Part shown: one piece after another, positions 62,806 through 64,000 of the stretch
Position numbering within the stretch: position 1 is the stretch's first letter
How the letters are laid out: each line of letters starts with the position of its first letter
Source: Carposina sasakii
Taxonomy: Eukaryota; Arthropoda; Insecta; Lepidoptera; Carposinidae
NCBI GenBank assembly: GCA_014607495.2
Contig: CP053175.1
Span: 3,720,001 to 3,784,000 of the forward strand
Direction of reading: 5' to 3'
DNA: 64,000 nucleotides
The notes under the pieces: model-generated
Told to the model about the DNA's origin: nothing
The model's input: only the letters and a program-made list of their open reading frames with translations
Databases searched by the model: none
Position numbers and translations under genes: made by a program

Positions 62806-62854
62806 GCCACATAGTTCTATTCGGCATAGTTATTTAGTTTCTTTAGTCCTTTTA

Positions 62855-62980
62855 TACATACATACATACATATAATCACGCCTTTATCCCTTACGGGATA
62901 GGCAGAGCACCAAGGCCGACAGAACCACATGGTGCCACTTCTGACCAATTTTGAGGATATAGTCGAGATGTACAAGTCCT
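62855..62980 (-). mobile_element. Retroposon D, 5' truncated, reverse
   Basis: ATACATACATACATACATAT tail side, AATCACGCCTTTATCCCTTA, GGGATAGGCAGAGCACCAAG, GGTGCCACTTCTGACCAATT, GTCGAGATGTACAAGT. Confidence 0.8.
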
Positions 62981-63244
62981 TTTATACTTAAACTAATTAA
63001 CAATAAACATCCAATTAACAGCGTTATAGAACTAAGACATTCCTTCCTCAACAAGTATCTTAATAAAACATAGCCTCATTCCCAGGGGGTAGTTTCACCC
63101 TTTCAGCCTTTGTTTGAATTGTAAATTCATATTATTACAAATGAGTGAGCCTTAGTAACTGGAATTCAGAAATAACTGGTAACACGGGCTAATTCTAAAT
63201 GCCTGCTTTGGATAGGTGAAAATACATTTTTAAAGATTTAAGGC

Positions 63245-63510
63245 CATTGACGTAGCCTAACTAAAGTGGCAGTGGGCAGGGCATATTGCTAGAAAAACTA
63301 ATGGCCGAAGGAGCCGAAGGGTTCTAGAGTGGAGACCACGTGCCGGTAAGCGCAGCGTGGTAAAACCACCTACGTAATGGATCGACGACCTTGAAAGGGA
63401 CGCGGGTGTTTGCTGGATGCAGACCGCATTCAACCGGTCATAGCGGAGGTCATTGGGGGAGGCCTATTATATTCAGCAATGGACTTGGACTGAATTGATG
63501 ACGGTGATGT
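63245..63510 (+). pseudogene. RTE-type LINE 3' end, coding tail plus GAT tail
   Basis: The plus-strand frame from about 63259 reads KWQWAGHIARKTNGRRSRRV, LEWRPRAGKRSV, WIDDLERDAGVCWMQTAFNR and GEAY, the C-terminus of the lepidopteran RTE-like protein. It has stops in place of two residues (63370 region and 63437 region). Tail: TTGATGACGGTGATGTGAT. It is longer at its 5' side than 4728 and lies on the same strand. Confidence 0.8.
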
Positions 63511-63777
63511 GATATCGCATCCGATAGCATTAGATTAGTAAAACCTCAGATAGGCACTTGTACTCGTAATTACGATAACAAAGCAAACTTAGCAAAGCAT
63601 GCAGTAATATATTTGTACACTCTAATCTTAAAGTTGATATTGGTCATACAAATATCTGTAAGCAAAATGGCTGACATATGAACAGCTGATTTTGACAGCG
63701 TTATTGGCTATTATAAAATAATGTTCAATTTTCCGACGTGACGTATATTTTCAGAGTATTTAATAAATTATTTTTAT

Positions 63778-63853
63778 AAAAGTATTCATAAAGAAAATGG
63801 AAAAAATTCTTCACCCGAGTGGAAATCGAACCCACGACCTCTGCATTCCGTCC
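63778..63853 (-). mobile_element. SINE family F, 5' truncated, with 17-bp target duplication
   Basis: The tail GTATTCATAAAGAAAATGGA and inverse B box GGAAATCGAACCCACGACC end at CATTCCGTCC. TAATAAATTATTTTTAT flanks both sides (63761-63777 and 63854-63870). Confidence 0.85.
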
Positions 63854-64000
63854 TAATAAATTATTTTTATTAGTAGAAGGTTACTTGTATCTAAAGTTTA
63901 AGTGACTGGCCTTAAGTTCATAAAGTACAGAACATTTAAGTAGACAGGTTGAATGATTTACGTTGGGGACCCTTTATAAGGTTTAAACCAGGTCAACCTT

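Overview
The window looks like gene-poor nuclear DNA of a moth or butterfly. The evidence is AT-richness, a very dense load of repeats, tRNA-headed SINEs, RTE and CR1/jockey-like LINE ends with GAT or TATG tails, and Helitron ends of the type common in insects. I see no bacterial operon, rRNA, functional tRNA, CRISPR array or convincing multi-exon host gene. Open frames of 60-220 codons are almost all carried by repeats or are chance frames. All family assignments come from comparing copies within the window and from remembered family features; no database search was run.

Layout. 1-10 kb holds three early copies of a CAGGGTG-ended, TA-flanked MITE (family A; 8 copies in the window), a broken CR1-like reverse transcriptase (about 2.59-3.39 kb), an RTE 3' end (4.73 kb), MITEs B and C, and a tRNA-derived SINE (8.46 kb). 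10-20 kb holds RTE-tailed repeats, a complete 340-bp Helitron, an odd mosaic copy of MITE A (15.53-16.04 kb) and the broken 3' end of an LTR retrotransposon with integrase C-terminus and LTR (16.4-17.52 kb). 20-30 kb holds a SINE inserted in a SINE, a CGT-periodic inverted-repeat element (21.36 kb, second copy 47.10 kb), Helitrons and several MITEs. A 1.08-kb element with about 60-bp terminal inverted repeats (29.51-30.59 kb) sits inside the terminal CTAG of a Helitron and carries a small exon-like frame.

30.6-36.9 kb is comparatively quiet. 36.98-39.08 kb is a TA-flanked 2.1-kb transposon encoding the decayed C-terminal part of a pogo/Tigger-like transposase with a degenerate PHD-type finger. 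It abuts two opposed copies of a 240-bp retroposon (39.08-40.56 kb). 42.5-43.2 and 51.86-52.27 kb carry two 5'-truncated copies of one LINE. 48.40-50.04 kb is a 1.6-kb Helitron filled with diverged tandem repeats of about 130 bp. 51.8-52.8 kb is one element broken by at least three later insertions. The remaining sequence to 64 kb is further SINE, MITE, LINE and Helitron debris.

The elements interact as parasites: SINE-like families share 3' tails with LINEs present in the window, short MITEs share CAGGGTG ends and TA target sites, and nested insertions give a relative age order.
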